Source: Rivularia sp034931125
GTDB lineage: Bacteria > Cyanobacteriota > Cyanobacteriia > Cyanobacteriales > Nostocaceae
Assembly: GCF_034931125.1 (NCBI RefSeq)
Contig: NZ_JAYGHM010000023.1
Span: 37,817 to 101,816 of the forward strand
Reading direction: 5' to 3'
DNA: 64,000 nucleotides
Positions 1-8,649 of this stretch are shown piece by piece (position 1 is the first letter of the stretch; each line of letters opens with the position of its first letter). The notes beneath the pieces were generated by a model. That model saw only the letters and a list, made by a program, of their open reading frames with translations, was not told the origin of the DNA and searched no databases. The position numbers were made by a program, and so were the translations under genes.

Positions 1-1
1 A

Positions 2-673
2 TTACCACCAGAGCGTCAAATCGAATGCGCTAAAAACTATGTTGCCTTACAACAATATCTTGCCAGCTTAATCGAACAACGACGCTCCGCACCGGGGGAT
101 GACTTAATTAGCGAACTACAAAGCAGCGATCTTACCCTACCGGAACAGGTTTTACTTTTATGTGAAATAGTAATAGCCGGACATAAAACAACCGCAAGTT
201 TAATTGGAACAGCTTTGAAATTATTAGTCGAAGATTCTCAAACATGGCAAAATTTACATGAAAATCCATCACTAATTCCCATAGCTTTAGAAGAAGTCCT
301 CAGATACGATACACCAGCCCAATCGATGGTTAGAGTTACCACCCAAGAAGTCACCTTGTCGGGAACCACCATACCACAAGATAGCCGGGTGCTTATACTC
401 TACGGCTCCGCAAACCGCGATTCTGAGGAATTTATTGATGGCGATCGCTTTAATATCGAACGTTTCCAAGATGCTCCCGTCAACCATCTGGCATTCAGTC
501 ATGGAAAACATCACTGTACTGGTTTCAACTTAGCTCGCAGACAAGTAAGGATTGCTCTAGAAGTATTATCGACTAGAATACCTAACTTACGAATTACTCC
601 CAACCAAGAATTAAACCATATTCCCACATTATTAGACCGTGGTTATGAAAGACTTAATTTAGAGTGGGGGTGA
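2..673 (+). CDS. Cytochrome P450, C-terminal part (5' end outside window)
   Basis: The reading frame is open from the left edge, so only about the last 220 residues are present. The I-helix motif AGHKTT (oxygen activation), the ExxR motif EEVLR and the heme loop FSHGKHHCTG with the thiolate cysteine are all visible, so the visible part of the enzyme looks intact. It has no membrane segment in the visible part and resembles soluble bacterial P450s that take electrons from ferredoxin. The next gene downstream, an MFS exporter, has the same promoter signature as the bisindole genes further right. This P450 could therefore be a tailoring enzyme of that pathway; StaP/RebP are the P450s known from indolocarbazole pathways. 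The subfamily cannot be read from this fragment, so that link is inference. Confidence 0.9.
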   Translation, partial: LPPERQIECAKNYVALQQYLASLIEQRRSAPGDDLISELQSSDLTLPEQVLLLCEIVIAGHKTTASLIGTALKLLVEDSQTWQNLHENPSLIPIALEEVLRYDTPAQSMVRVTTQEVTLSGTTIPQDSRVLILYGSANRDSEEFIDGDRFNIERFQDAPVNHLAFSHGKHHCTGFNLARRQVRIALEVLSTRIPNLRITPNQELNHIPTLLDRGYERLNLEWG

Positions 674-1099
674 AGAGTTAGGAGTTAGGAGTTAGGAAGT
701 AGTTAGTTAAGCTGATGTGCAGCTAAATTGTATAATGCGGTCAACAAGCGCGTGTCCGCCAAGACATGCATCTTGCAATCTTGTCTTATACAAATTAAAT
801 GCGTAACAACTTATTCTTCTCCTTATCTCCCCCTCACCTCAAAATCATTCAATAAACGAATAAAAACTCCGCGTTCCTCCGCGCTTCCCTCAGCGTTCCT
901 TTGCGTTTCAAAAAAACTATTCCAATACCGGATTGGTGCGTGACACCATCAACCATTACGCTACGTTCAAAATTGCTCGTAGTGTTACAGACCCTACAAA
1001 ATAATTACCAATTCCCCATCAATATTGCATAAACTACTTCACCCCATCCCTAATCATCTAATGAAGCAATAAAACCAGTGAGGAGTAAACTTTTAAGCG
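674..1099. other. Intergenic stretch with TTAGGAG repeats
   Basis: No convincing gene. It begins with a short TTAGGAG heptamer tract (about 678-700) directly after the P450 stop. A dispersed cyanobacterial sequence rich in 'gcgttcctcygcg' phrases follows (about 868-915). The right end carries the promoter of the MFS-FHA gene. A 71-codon open frame at 728-943 has no coding character. Confidence 0.5.
1026..1056 (+). promoter_or_regulatory. Two-box promoter of the MFS-FHA gene (shared bisindole motif)
   Basis: TGCATAAA at 1026-1033, 17 nt, then TAATCA at 1051-1056, with the spacer ending in CATCCC. Layout and spacing equal those upstream of trpA, trpEG, aroF, the tryptophan oxidase, the kinase and the chromopyrrolate synthase. 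The second box is the weakest of the seven. A start near 1063 would leave a leader of about 37 nt before the ATG at 1100. Confidence 0.6.
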
Positions 1100-2716
1100 A
1101 TGAATAACACGTCAATTTTAGCAGAGCAGAAAAGTTCAAGAGATATCACCAAAGACAAAAATCTTTACATCATCATCGGTGTAACCCTGATATCGATTAT
1201 GGGAGGGCAAACTGTTGCTCCAATACTACCAAGCCTAACATCCGTATTCAATGTCTCTCCTAGAGAAATTGAACTGATGATGACGCTTTTTGTATTGCCT
1301 ATTGGTATCGCAACTCCGATTTTAGGAGTATTAGCTGACCGCATCGGCATTAGGAAAGTTTTAATTCCCGCACTTATTTTATTTGCGATCGCCGGAGCTT
1401 CAATTGCATTTGCAGGGACTTTCACTTCTGTTGTGGGATTGCGCTTTTTACAAGGGTTGGGTGCGGCTCCGTTGGATGCTTTGTCATTAACTATGATTGC
1501 GATGCTCTACAACGGCAGAAGTCTGGGTACGGCAATGTCGATTAATGCTGCTGTCATCGGAATTTCTTCGGCGATTTATCCGTTAGTGGGTGGAGCATTA
1601 GGAAGTCTTAGTTGGTCATATCCGTTTTTACTTTCGGTTCTGGCTTTCCCCTTGGTAATGTTGGTAATAATGGTGTTAAAGCTGCCCTCAAAACCAAACG
1701 GGATCAAAAAAGAAAGCTTGAGCGTTTATCTCAAAAGTACTTGGAACAGCGTTAATAACCGTTCGGTACTAGGATTATTATTTGCAGTCGGCTCCATATT
1801 TATGATTCAATTTGGAGCTTTCATTACCTACATCCCCATTTTTGCCGGAATTGACCTTGGTGCTTCCGGGTTTACAAATGGGATTATTTTATGCGTCATG
1901 TCTTTAGCAGTTGCCATCAGTGCTTCTCAATTAGGACGCTTAATTCAAAGATTTTCGGAAATTACCTTAATTAAAGTTTCTTTTCTTATCAGTGCTGTGG
2001 CATTGTTAATTGTTCCGTTAATGACTAACCCTTGGCTGCTATTGATTCCTAGCGCTTTATTCGGTGTAGCATTAGCATTTGCCTTACCATCTTCTCAAGC
2101 ATTATTAGCAGGACTTTCCGCACAAGATACCCGCGCTGGATTTATGTCGGTGAATGCTAGCGTTCAATCTTTAGGACAAGCTCTCGGTCCGATATTAGGA
2201 AGTGTTGCGATCGCGATCGGTGGTATAAAAGCAGTTTTCTTCGGTACGGCTGTTTTTGCAATCATCGCCTTTGTAATATTTAATATTCTCATAACTCCTA
2301 AGCAAACGAAATCCGCATTGGAGTTACTACCAGAAATAAAGCAAGAATTAACAGCTATTCCTTCCATTGCATCTCCGACAAATTTACAAACACCCGTTGC
2401 TCAATTAGTTCATACTCTCACCAACAAGGTTATTGATTTACCGGAAAATCCTGCATTGATTTGTATTGGTAAACGCAATAATAGTATGCAGGGAATAAAT
2501 GTTGCAAATTTACCTCACTCGGAGGTTGTTTCACGAAATCATGCTCAAATCAAATTTGATGGAGAAAATTACTATATTCAAGATATGGGAAGTTCTAACG
2601 GTACTTATATTAACAAATATCCACTTTTACCTGGTACTTGGTATAAGTTGGGTTCGGGTGTCAAAATTGGTTTAGGTAAGCGTGACCTAATAACTTTTAC
2701 ATTTCAACTTAATTAA
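1100..2716 (+). CDS. MFS exporter fused to a C-terminal FHA domain
   Basis: This is a 538-residue inner-membrane protein. Residues about 25-405 form a major facilitator transporter with roughly 12 hydrophobic segments and the loop motif ADRIGIRKV between helices 2 and 3, as in drug/metabolite efflux carriers. Residues about 450-538 form a forkhead-associated domain with the typical SRNHAQI and GSSNGTYI motifs, which in other FHA proteins bind phosphothreonine peptides. The two parts are in one uninterrupted frame. The promoter carries the motif shared with the bisindole genes, so export of that product is a reasonable guess; the substrate is not known. The FHA part suggests control by a Ser/Thr kinase, and one is encoded at 23.2-24.7 kb under the same motif. 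The 3' end overlaps the convergent next gene by 8 bp. Confidence 0.9.
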   Translation: MNNTSILAEQKSSRDITKDKNLYIIIGVTLISIMGGQTVAPILPSLTSVFNVSPREIELMMTLFVLPIGIATPILGVLADRIGIRKVLIPALILFAIAGASIAFAGTFTSVVGLRFLQGLGAAPLDALSLTMIAMLYNGRSLGTAMSINAAVIGISSAIYPLVGGALGSLSWSYPFLLSVLAFPLVMLVIMVLKLPSKPNGIKKESLSVYLKSTWNSVNNRSVLGLLFAVGSIFMIQFGAFITYIPIFAGIDLGASGFTNGIILCVMSLAVAISASQLGRLIQRFSEITLIKVSFLISAVALLIVPLMTNPWLLLIPSALFGVALAFALPSSQALLAGLSAQDTRAGFMSVNASVQSLGQALGPILGSVAIAIGGIKAVFFGTAVFAIIAFVIFNILITPKQTKSALELLPEIKQELTAIPSIASPTNLQTPVAQLVHTLTNKVIDLPENPALICIGKRNNSMQGINVANLPHSEVVSRNHAQIKFDGENYYIQDMGSSNGTYINKYPLLPGTWYKLGSGVKIGLGKRDLITFTFQLN

Positions 2717-3569
2717 ATAAACGCACGGGTTTAGAGTTAAGATTTTGAGTAATAGAAGTGACTCTTTTCACCACTTCAATCATATATTGATAATCGGGAG
2801 GTGATTCTGACGGTAAATATTTAGCTTGTTGAATCACAGTAGGAGGAGCCTTTTTGATATAATTGGCAATTATATTAACACGATTCTGCTCAAGTTTAGG
2901 ACTAACTAAAACAGCACCCGATGGTACGGTATGAGAATCATTAAATAAGACCCGAAATACAGAATTGAGTTTTGATTTATAAAAATTAAACTCTTCCAAG
3001 GACATTGCCGCAGCATCAACTTTACCTTGCGATACCCATTCTAAAGATTCTTTTGATGTTGGAGCAAATAGGATTGATGCTAATGTTAAACCATAAAGAT
3101 TATAAAGTGGTAAATAATAGCCAGTTGCATCACCCTCCTGTCCTAAAGCAATATTTTTTCCTTGTAAATCTGATAATTTTTTCAAAGGGCTGTTTTGATT
3201 GACAACGATTATAGAACGCGAACTAGTACCGATTTGTAAAGGGAAAAGAGTTGAATATTGATAATTAGCAATAGCGATCGCAGCTAAACCAGGAGTAGCA
3301 AAAACTAACGACCAATAATGACGCTTAATCTGCTCAATTGCTATTCGTTCATTAAAAGCAGGTTCTATTTGAACAATAGTTTTTAATTGTTCGCTTAAGT
3401 ATTTACGGAAACTGCTCAACCTTTCTACAGTTTGTTGTCCTTGTCCATAACTGATTACACCAATAACTAATCCCGATTGTGGATTAATTATTGTTTCTTC
3501 TGTCGTACAAGCTGCTAAGGAAAACAGCATTTGCAACATAAATGCACGTCGAGACAATCTTAATTTCAT
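2709..3569 (-). CDS. PhnD-like periplasmic substrate-binding lipoprotein
   Basis: A 286-residue protein that starts with a basic twin-Arg-like stretch (SRR), a hydrophobic segment and a lipobox ending LAAC (Cys21), so it is probably lipid-anchored in the periplasm. The body has the fold signature of phosphate/phosphonate-type binding proteins: VIGVISYGQG at the start, a LSDLQGKNIALG segment near the middle and a VDAAAMS segment later. No transporter permease or ATPase lies beside it. It is transcribed divergently from two heme-sensor genes, so it may act as a sensory ligand receptor rather than in uptake. The ligand cannot be read from the sequence. Confidence 0.75.
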   Translation of the reverse strand: MKLRLSRRAFMLQMLFSLAACTTEETIINPQSGLVIGVISYGQGQQTVERLSSFRKYLSEQLKTIVQIEPAFNERIAIEQIKRHYWSLVFATPGLAAIAIANYQYSTLFPLQIGTSSRSIIVVNQNSPLKKLSDLQGKNIALGQEGDATGYYLPLYNLYGLTLASILFAPTSKESLEWVSQGKVDAAAMSLEEFNFYKSKLNSVFRVLFNDSHTVPSGAVLVSPKLEQNRVNIIANYIKKAPPTVIQQAKYLPSESPPDYQYMIEVVKRVTSITQNLNSKPVRLFN

Positions 3570-3672
3570 CTATTAATTATGTAAAAAAGGGCATTATAAT
3601 TATCTAAGTAATTTAAATTGTTAGATAACCGCGAAATAAATCTTTATATAGTTACGCAATAAGGAGACGACC

Positions 3673-4566
3673 GTGAAAATAGGAACTAAAGCAAATCTAA
3701 TTCTGATAACTGTTTTCATCATCGGTATTTTAGTGAGTGGAATTGTGCTGTCAAATGTATTAACAAACAAAGCAGAAAACGAGATAAATTCTAAAGCCGT
3801 AATCTTAATGGCAATGAATAACTCACTTAGAAACTACACAAATGAACGGGTAGGACCTTTATTATTACCACAAGTAGAAATTCAAGATAATTTTATTCCA
3901 GAATCGATACCAGCTTATTCTGTTAGAGAAGTATTTGAAAGTTTTCGTGCTAATCCAGAATATGCCAATTTTTTCTATAAAGATGCAACATTGAATCCTA
4001 CCAATTTGCGAGATAAAGCTGATAGTTTTGAGACTAAAATTGTCAACAAATTTCGTCAAGAGCCAAATACACCATCTTTATCTGGTTCCCGCACGATGGC
4101 TGGAACAAATCTTTATTATACTGCTAAACCTTTTGCGATTAAAAATGAAAGTTGTCTGCGTTGTCATAGTACTCCCGAAAATGCACCAAAAAGTCAGCTA
4201 ACAACTTATGGAAGCGAAAATGGCTTCGGATGGAATTTGAATGAAATTCTTGGTATTCAAATCGTTTATGTACCCGCCGAACAGATTCTTAACAATGCTC
4301 ATCAGTCATTTATACTAGTTACTGGAATTGTGGCAATAGTTTTTACATTCGTGATTATTGTGATGAATTTGTTGTTAAAAAGAATCATCCTACAGCGGAT
4401 TAGAAAAATTGCCATAGTTGCCGAACAAGTTAGCGTTGGAAATATGGATGCTAGTTTTGGTAAACAAAATAAGGATGAAATTGGAGATTTAGCTGAAGCT
4501 TTTAATCGTATGAAATATAGTTTAGAAATTGCTATGAATATGTTAAATAAGAAAAAAAATAGTTGA
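3673..4566 (+). CDS. DUF3365/Tll0287-like heme sensor with HAMP domain, copy 1
   Basis: A 297-residue membrane protein. It has an N-terminal transmembrane helix (about 8-30), an extracytoplasmic DUF3365 (Tll0287-like) domain with the c-type heme motif CLRCH near residue 160, a second transmembrane helix (about 213-238) and a HAMP linker (about 240-290), and then it stops. No kinase or cyclase output domain follows, so any signal must pass to a partner. It starts with GTG after an AAGGAG ribosome-binding site. A close paralogue follows 428 bp downstream on the same strand. The PhnD-like lipoprotein gene is divergent, with about 100 bp between them. Confidence 0.85.
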   Translation: MKIGTKANLILITVFIIGILVSGIVLSNVLTNKAENEINSKAVILMAMNNSLRNYTNERVGPLLLPQVEIQDNFIPESIPAYSVREVFESFRANPEYANFFYKDATLNPTNLRDKADSFETKIVNKFRQEPNTPSLSGSRTMAGTNLYYTAKPFAIKNESCLRCHSTPENAPKSQLTTYGSENGFGWNLNEILGIQIVYVPAEQILNNAHQSFILVTGIVAIVFTFVIIVMNLLLKRIILQRIRKIAIVAEQVSVGNMDASFGKQNKDEIGDLAEAFNRMKYSLEIAMNMLNKKKNS

Positions 4567-4994
4567 GCAGTAGACTATAGCAATCCTAAATTATTCATGA
4601 GAAAACACTGATAAATATTTAGTAAAATATAAAACTAGCTTTTCAACTTTGTTTTACGCAATATATCAATTCAGCCACAAAGCATAGTAATTAGCGAGTT
4701 AAAAGAGATACTTTTGTAAATTAAGTATTTTCTCACGTTTGATTCCGGATTGCTATATGTACATTTTCTGTTCCCTATTTTCTATTCCCTGTTCCCTGTT
4801 CCTTATTCCCTACAAGTTATTTAGAAATCAAAACGGATTCTTATATGTTTTATGGAGAAATTTAACCCAGATCGATCCTTAGTCAAAAAATATCTAAAAA
4901 TCGGCTATTCTTTAAGAAGCTGCTTGCGTGTCTACAAAATCTTACCCTTACTCGCTTGTCCTAATTACTAATTATTAAACAGGAAGATATAATC
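4567..4994. other. Spacer between the two heme-sensor genes, with tandem repeats
   Basis: No gene seen. It contains a degenerate tandem repeat of the type TTCCCTATTCCC/TGTTCCC at about 4767-4812. The rest is AT-rich and could hold a separate promoter for the second paralogue, but no clear box was recognised. Confidence 0.5.
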
Positions 4995-5888
4995 GTGAAA
5001 ATAGGAACTAAAGTAAATATAAGTCTGATTATTGTTTTTATCATTAGTATATTAATTAGTGGAATTTCTTTGGCAAATGTATTAGAAAAAAAAGTAGAAA
5101 GCGAGGTAAATTCTAAAGCATTAGCCTTAATGGATATGAATAATTCAATTAGAAACTATACAAACGATCGCGTACAGCCTTTATTGTTACCGAAACTAGA
5201 TACTCAAGAAAAATTTATTCCAGAATCTATCCCAACTTATTCAGTAAGAGAAACTTTTGAATATTTTCGTAAAATCCCCGAATTTGCTAGTTTCTTTTAT
5301 AAAGATGCTGCATTAAATCCGACCAATTTACGAGATAAAGCTGATGATTTTGAAACTGAAATTGTCAACCGATTTCGTCAAGAGTCAAATACAACATCTT
5401 TATCTGGTTTTCGCTCCATGTCTGGAACACAACTGTATTACACTGCTAAACCTTTTGCGATTAAAAATGAAAGTTGTTTACGTTGTCACAGTACTTCTGG
5501 AAACGCGCCAAAAAGTCAGCTAACAACTTATGGAAGTGAAAATGGCTTCGGATGGAAGTTGAATGAAATTGTTGCCGCTCAAATTGTTTATATACCTGCC
5601 GAAAGGATTATTAACAATGCTCATCAGTCATTTATACTAGTTACGGGAATTGTGACGATGATTTTTGCATCCGTCGTTATTGTGATGAATCTGCTGTTAA
5701 AAAGAATCATCCTACAGCGGATTAGAAACATTGCTACAGTAGCCGAACAAGTTAGCGTTGGTGATATGGATGCTAATTTTGGCAGACAAAATAAAGATGA
5801 AATTGGAGATTTAGCCGAAGCTTTTAATCGCATGAAGTATAGTTTAGAAATTGCGATGAATATGTTGAATAAGAAAAAAGGGGAATGA
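4995..5888 (+). CDS. DUF3365/Tll0287-like heme sensor with HAMP domain, copy 2
   Basis: A 297-residue paralogue of the preceding gene, with the same length, order of parts and GTG start after AGGAAG. It has an N-terminal helix, a DUF3365 domain with CLRCH near residue 160, a second helix and a HAMP linker, and no output domain. The C-terminal third is almost identical to copy 1 while the sensory part has diverged. This looks like a tandem duplication with change of sensing or partial gene conversion of the output-proximal half. It ends 58 bp from the convergent caspase-like gene. Confidence 0.85.
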   Translation: MKIGTKVNISLIIVFIISILISGISLANVLEKKVESEVNSKALALMDMNNSIRNYTNDRVQPLLLPKLDTQEKFIPESIPTYSVRETFEYFRKIPEFASFFYKDAALNPTNLRDKADDFETEIVNRFRQESNTTSLSGFRSMSGTQLYYTAKPFAIKNESCLRCHSTSGNAPKSQLTTYGSENGFGWKLNEIVAAQIVYIPAERIINNAHQSFILVTGIVTMIFASVVIVMNLLLKRIILQRIRNIATVAEQVSVGDMDANFGRQNKDEIGDLAEAFNRMKYSLEIAMNMLNKKKGE

Positions 5889-5946
5889 CTAATTGGAAAT
5901 ACAAAATGTAAAATTGAATAACTTTTAACCTTTGACCTTTGCTCGC

Positions 5947-8106
5947 CTATTTTTTCAATATCCGCTGCTTAAATTCGATCGCCATTGCGGGATCGGGAAT
6001 ATTCTGTGCTAATCGATCGGCAAATTGTATGTCAGTAATTTGCGGGTGGGATTGCAAAGTCTCTTCAATGATAAAATTAGCCATAGGACCAATTAAATAA
6101 ACTAAATCGTGTTTGCATTTGTTGACAAAGTTGTTGTCGATGGTGGGATATGCAACTGCTGGAGATTTACCTAACTCCGTTTGAGTAGCAATAGCTGGTA
6201 TTGATAAGATAGCTGTTGCTTGATTTTTGAACTGTGTTTTTTTCTGAAGTGATATATAATCCGTAAGTTTTTCGATTAACTCTTCATCATTTGCTGCTTT
6301 TTGAATAGATTGCTGCAATATTGTTCCGGAAATTACTCCTATTGATTGTTTGAGTAAGTTTTCTAATTCGGTATATTTTTCAGAATTTAAACTGAAGTTT
6401 TTTTGAGATTGTGCTGGTATTTTTACATGAGAAAATTGATTAGGAGTCGGGGGTTTTTTGGGTAGTTGAACTACAGTTCTTTGATGGTTGATTTGTTGAA
6501 CATTTTGTTGAATATTCCCTGGTAAAATATCAATGATTGCTTGGGTACCCGAAAACCAAGTATGCAAACTTATTCCTTGAATTTGTAAAAGTTTTTGTAG
6601 TTGAGTAATCCATTGAGCAACGGGTAATCCAACTTGATGATTTGCGTCGTTAAGACTTTTTAACAAAGTTTGGGTAACTAATTCTGATTTATCGATAGGT
6701 GTTTCCGTAACTATTAAACATTGTCCGTATTCGGTACCGCACTGTAAATCTTCTAGCCAATTTTCCCCAGAACTAATCCCTGGAGATACCGATTTTATTA
6801 TATCTAAAATGACTATTTGCTGAGTATTTTGAGCGCGACGTAATACTTGTCTCAAATAAGAACGACTCAAACGCACTCCGTCACCTAAAATTAAACAGGC
6901 TTCTCCATCTTCGTTTTCTTGAACGTACCCGCGTAAATATAATAAGCAGGTGGGTATATTCTTCACTCCCCCGACTTTTATAGAGGATTTTTTATTTAAT
7001 TCTTCGCTCTTACGGATAAATTGTTGAATTTCTGAGCGAATTTCCGACCAATTTTTATGTTGGTGAAAAAATTCCACTTCAAAATCACCAGCAGTAGCTA
7101 GTAATTGACTTAAATCATGAGTGTTTTGCTGATTTTTTAATCCATCAACTATTAAAGCACGTCGTAACTTTTGAGAATTAACATTCTTGTGCTTAAATCC
7201 AACAATTAATTCTCCAACACCTTCAACAATTCTTTTCGGAGTTTGTAAAGGATACTCTGGATAAAGCTTGCTATCTCCCCGCTTGAGCTTTTGCTGATTA
7301 ATTAAACGTACTTGATGATTTAATTTATCAATATACTGTACCGTCTGACGATAAACATATTTATAAAGTCCGTCAGCATCAATAAATCCGCTGTTATCGG
7401 CAGCTTCCCCCGACAATCCCCGCATTAAATAGTAGGTGAATACTCCATGTCCCAACTCGGGAAACTCCCAAGATTGCTGACCGCGATCGCAACTGAGTAA
7501 AGCACAAAATCCCTTACTTTGAGAAGCTTGCTGTCTTAAGACATTCATTAGTTGCGGGGTAGTGTTGGATAGAGGAGCGATATTTCCATCCCTAGCACTA
7601 CCAGATCCCGCTCCCAACAATGCCATATCACCACTATGACAGGTATCCAAGCATAATAACTGTTGCTTTGCTGGACTAGCACCTAACATTTTTACTAGTT
7701 CCTGCATAGGTAAACCAGTAGCCAACAAATTATTTTTATTAGTATCTGAAAAACACAGGACAGCTTCTTGCGTATTTGGCTCTAACATCCCGTGTCCTGA
7801 GAAATACAGCATAATTGAATCGTGAGCTTGAGATTGCGAAACAATTTTTTGCAAACTTTTACGAATATTTGTTAATTTAGGAGTCTGTGACGCAAAATCG
7901 TGAAGCACAACGACTTCTTTGTTGGGAAATCCTTCAGTAGCTTTAACAAGTGCTGCTTCCAAACCCTGACAGTCTAACGCTGGATAACGTAAAGAAGGTA
8001 AACCGATATCTTGATAATCGTTAACACCTACCAATAACAGCCAAAGCTTGGCTTCTCCTGATTTTAATGTATAAGTTGAATTGCTAGAACCTACGCCGAG
8101 AGCCAT
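5947..8106 (-). CDS. Caspase-like protease (orthocaspase/metacaspase family) with C-terminal adaptor-like domain
   Basis: A 719-residue protein. Residues about 20-260 are a caspase-fold peptidase C14 domain with both catalytic residues in place: His105 in YFSGHG and Cys156 in DTCHSGD. The central region (about 310-520) has no family I recognise. A Pro/Gln-rich linker (about 545-590) leads to a C-terminal domain of about 58 residues (about 658-716) containing the core LVYLIGPMANFI. The same domain type occurs twice at the end of the Ser/Thr kinase at 23.2-24.7 kb, so it probably mediates protein-protein contact. Related cyanobacterial proteins are Arg/Lys-specific proteases linked to stress or cell death. 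The sigma-like gene lies divergently 543 bp away. Confidence 0.88.
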   Translation of the reverse strand: MALGVGSSNSTYTLKSGEAKLWLLLVGVNDYQDIGLPSLRYPALDCQGLEAALVKATEGFPNKEVVVLHDFASQTPKLTNIRKSLQKIVSQSQAHDSIMLYFSGHGMLEPNTQEAVLCFSDTNKNNLLATGLPMQELVKMLGASPAKQQLLCLDTCHSGDMALLGAGSGSARDGNIAPLSNTTPQLMNVLRQQASQSKGFCALLSCDRGQQSWEFPELGHGVFTYYLMRGLSGEAADNSGFIDADGLYKYVYRQTVQYIDKLNHQVRLINQQKLKRGDSKLYPEYPLQTPKRIVEGVGELIVGFKHKNVNSQKLRRALIVDGLKNQQNTHDLSQLLATAGDFEVEFFHQHKNWSEIRSEIQQFIRKSEELNKKSSIKVGGVKNIPTCLLYLRGYVQENEDGEACLILGDGVRLSRSYLRQVLRRAQNTQQIVILDIIKSVSPGISSGENWLEDLQCGTEYGQCLIVTETPIDKSELVTQTLLKSLNDANHQVGLPVAQWITQLQKLLQIQGISLHTWFSGTQAIIDILPGNIQQNVQQINHQRTVVQLPKKPPTPNQFSHVKIPAQSQKNFSLNSEKYTELENLLKQSIGVISGTILQQSIQKAANDEELIEKLTDYISLQKKTQFKNQATAILSIPAIATQTELGKSPAVAYPTIDNNFVNKCKHDLVYLIGPMANFIIEETLQSHPQITDIQFADRLAQNIPDPAMAIEFKQRILKK

Positions 8107-8649
8107 AATTTTAGACCTCTGATAAGATTATTTTATCCTTAAATCGAATTTTGTTCTTATTTTTAGAAAATTAAGATAATTGAATTCCAGTAATTCCAGT
8201 ATTAACAAAGCTGCCATTTGTGTTCTAACTTTAAAGCTTAAAGATAATCCCCAATCGAGAAGAACTAGAGAAGAATATTTGTGAATTCGATATTCGCGAT
8301 CGCAACTGTAAGTCACAACCTAAAGGCAGTTGTCCAAGACTAATATCAATAATTGTAACTTTTTTAAGCATGAACTTTCAGTACCTTTAAATTAACCTTC
8401 CCTATTTATTGTATGGGTAAAGCTTTTACAGAGTTATGCAGTTGAACGTCAAGTTTCCTAATTTAAAATTTTCATGTAAATTTATTTATATACTCAGAAG
8501 TATTGACAAAATTGATTCGTTCATACCAAGTTAGTAATAATCAAAGTTAAATTGTGTAAATTTATATTTAAGTCTATTATCGGTAATTAATTATAGATAG
8601 CTGTATTTATGATGTAATTATGCATTTGTATTTGTGAGTAATTTTAGTT
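8107..8649. other. Divergent intergenic region between caspase and sigma-like genes
   Basis: An AT-rich stretch of about 540 bp with one HIP1 half-site region near 8297. No gene, repeat or terminator was recognised. It must hold the promoters for both flanking genes; no box stands out clearly. A 62-codon open frame on the minus strand (8128-8316) has no coding character. Confidence 0.45.

Noticed and set aside
728..943. 71-codon frame after the P450
   Set aside because: It has no ribosome-binding site and is made partly of a dispersed repeat; composition is not protein-like.
8128..8316. 62-codon minus-strand frame upstream of the caspase-like gene
   Set aside because: It lies in a divergent promoter region, with no ribosome-binding site and no protein-like pattern.
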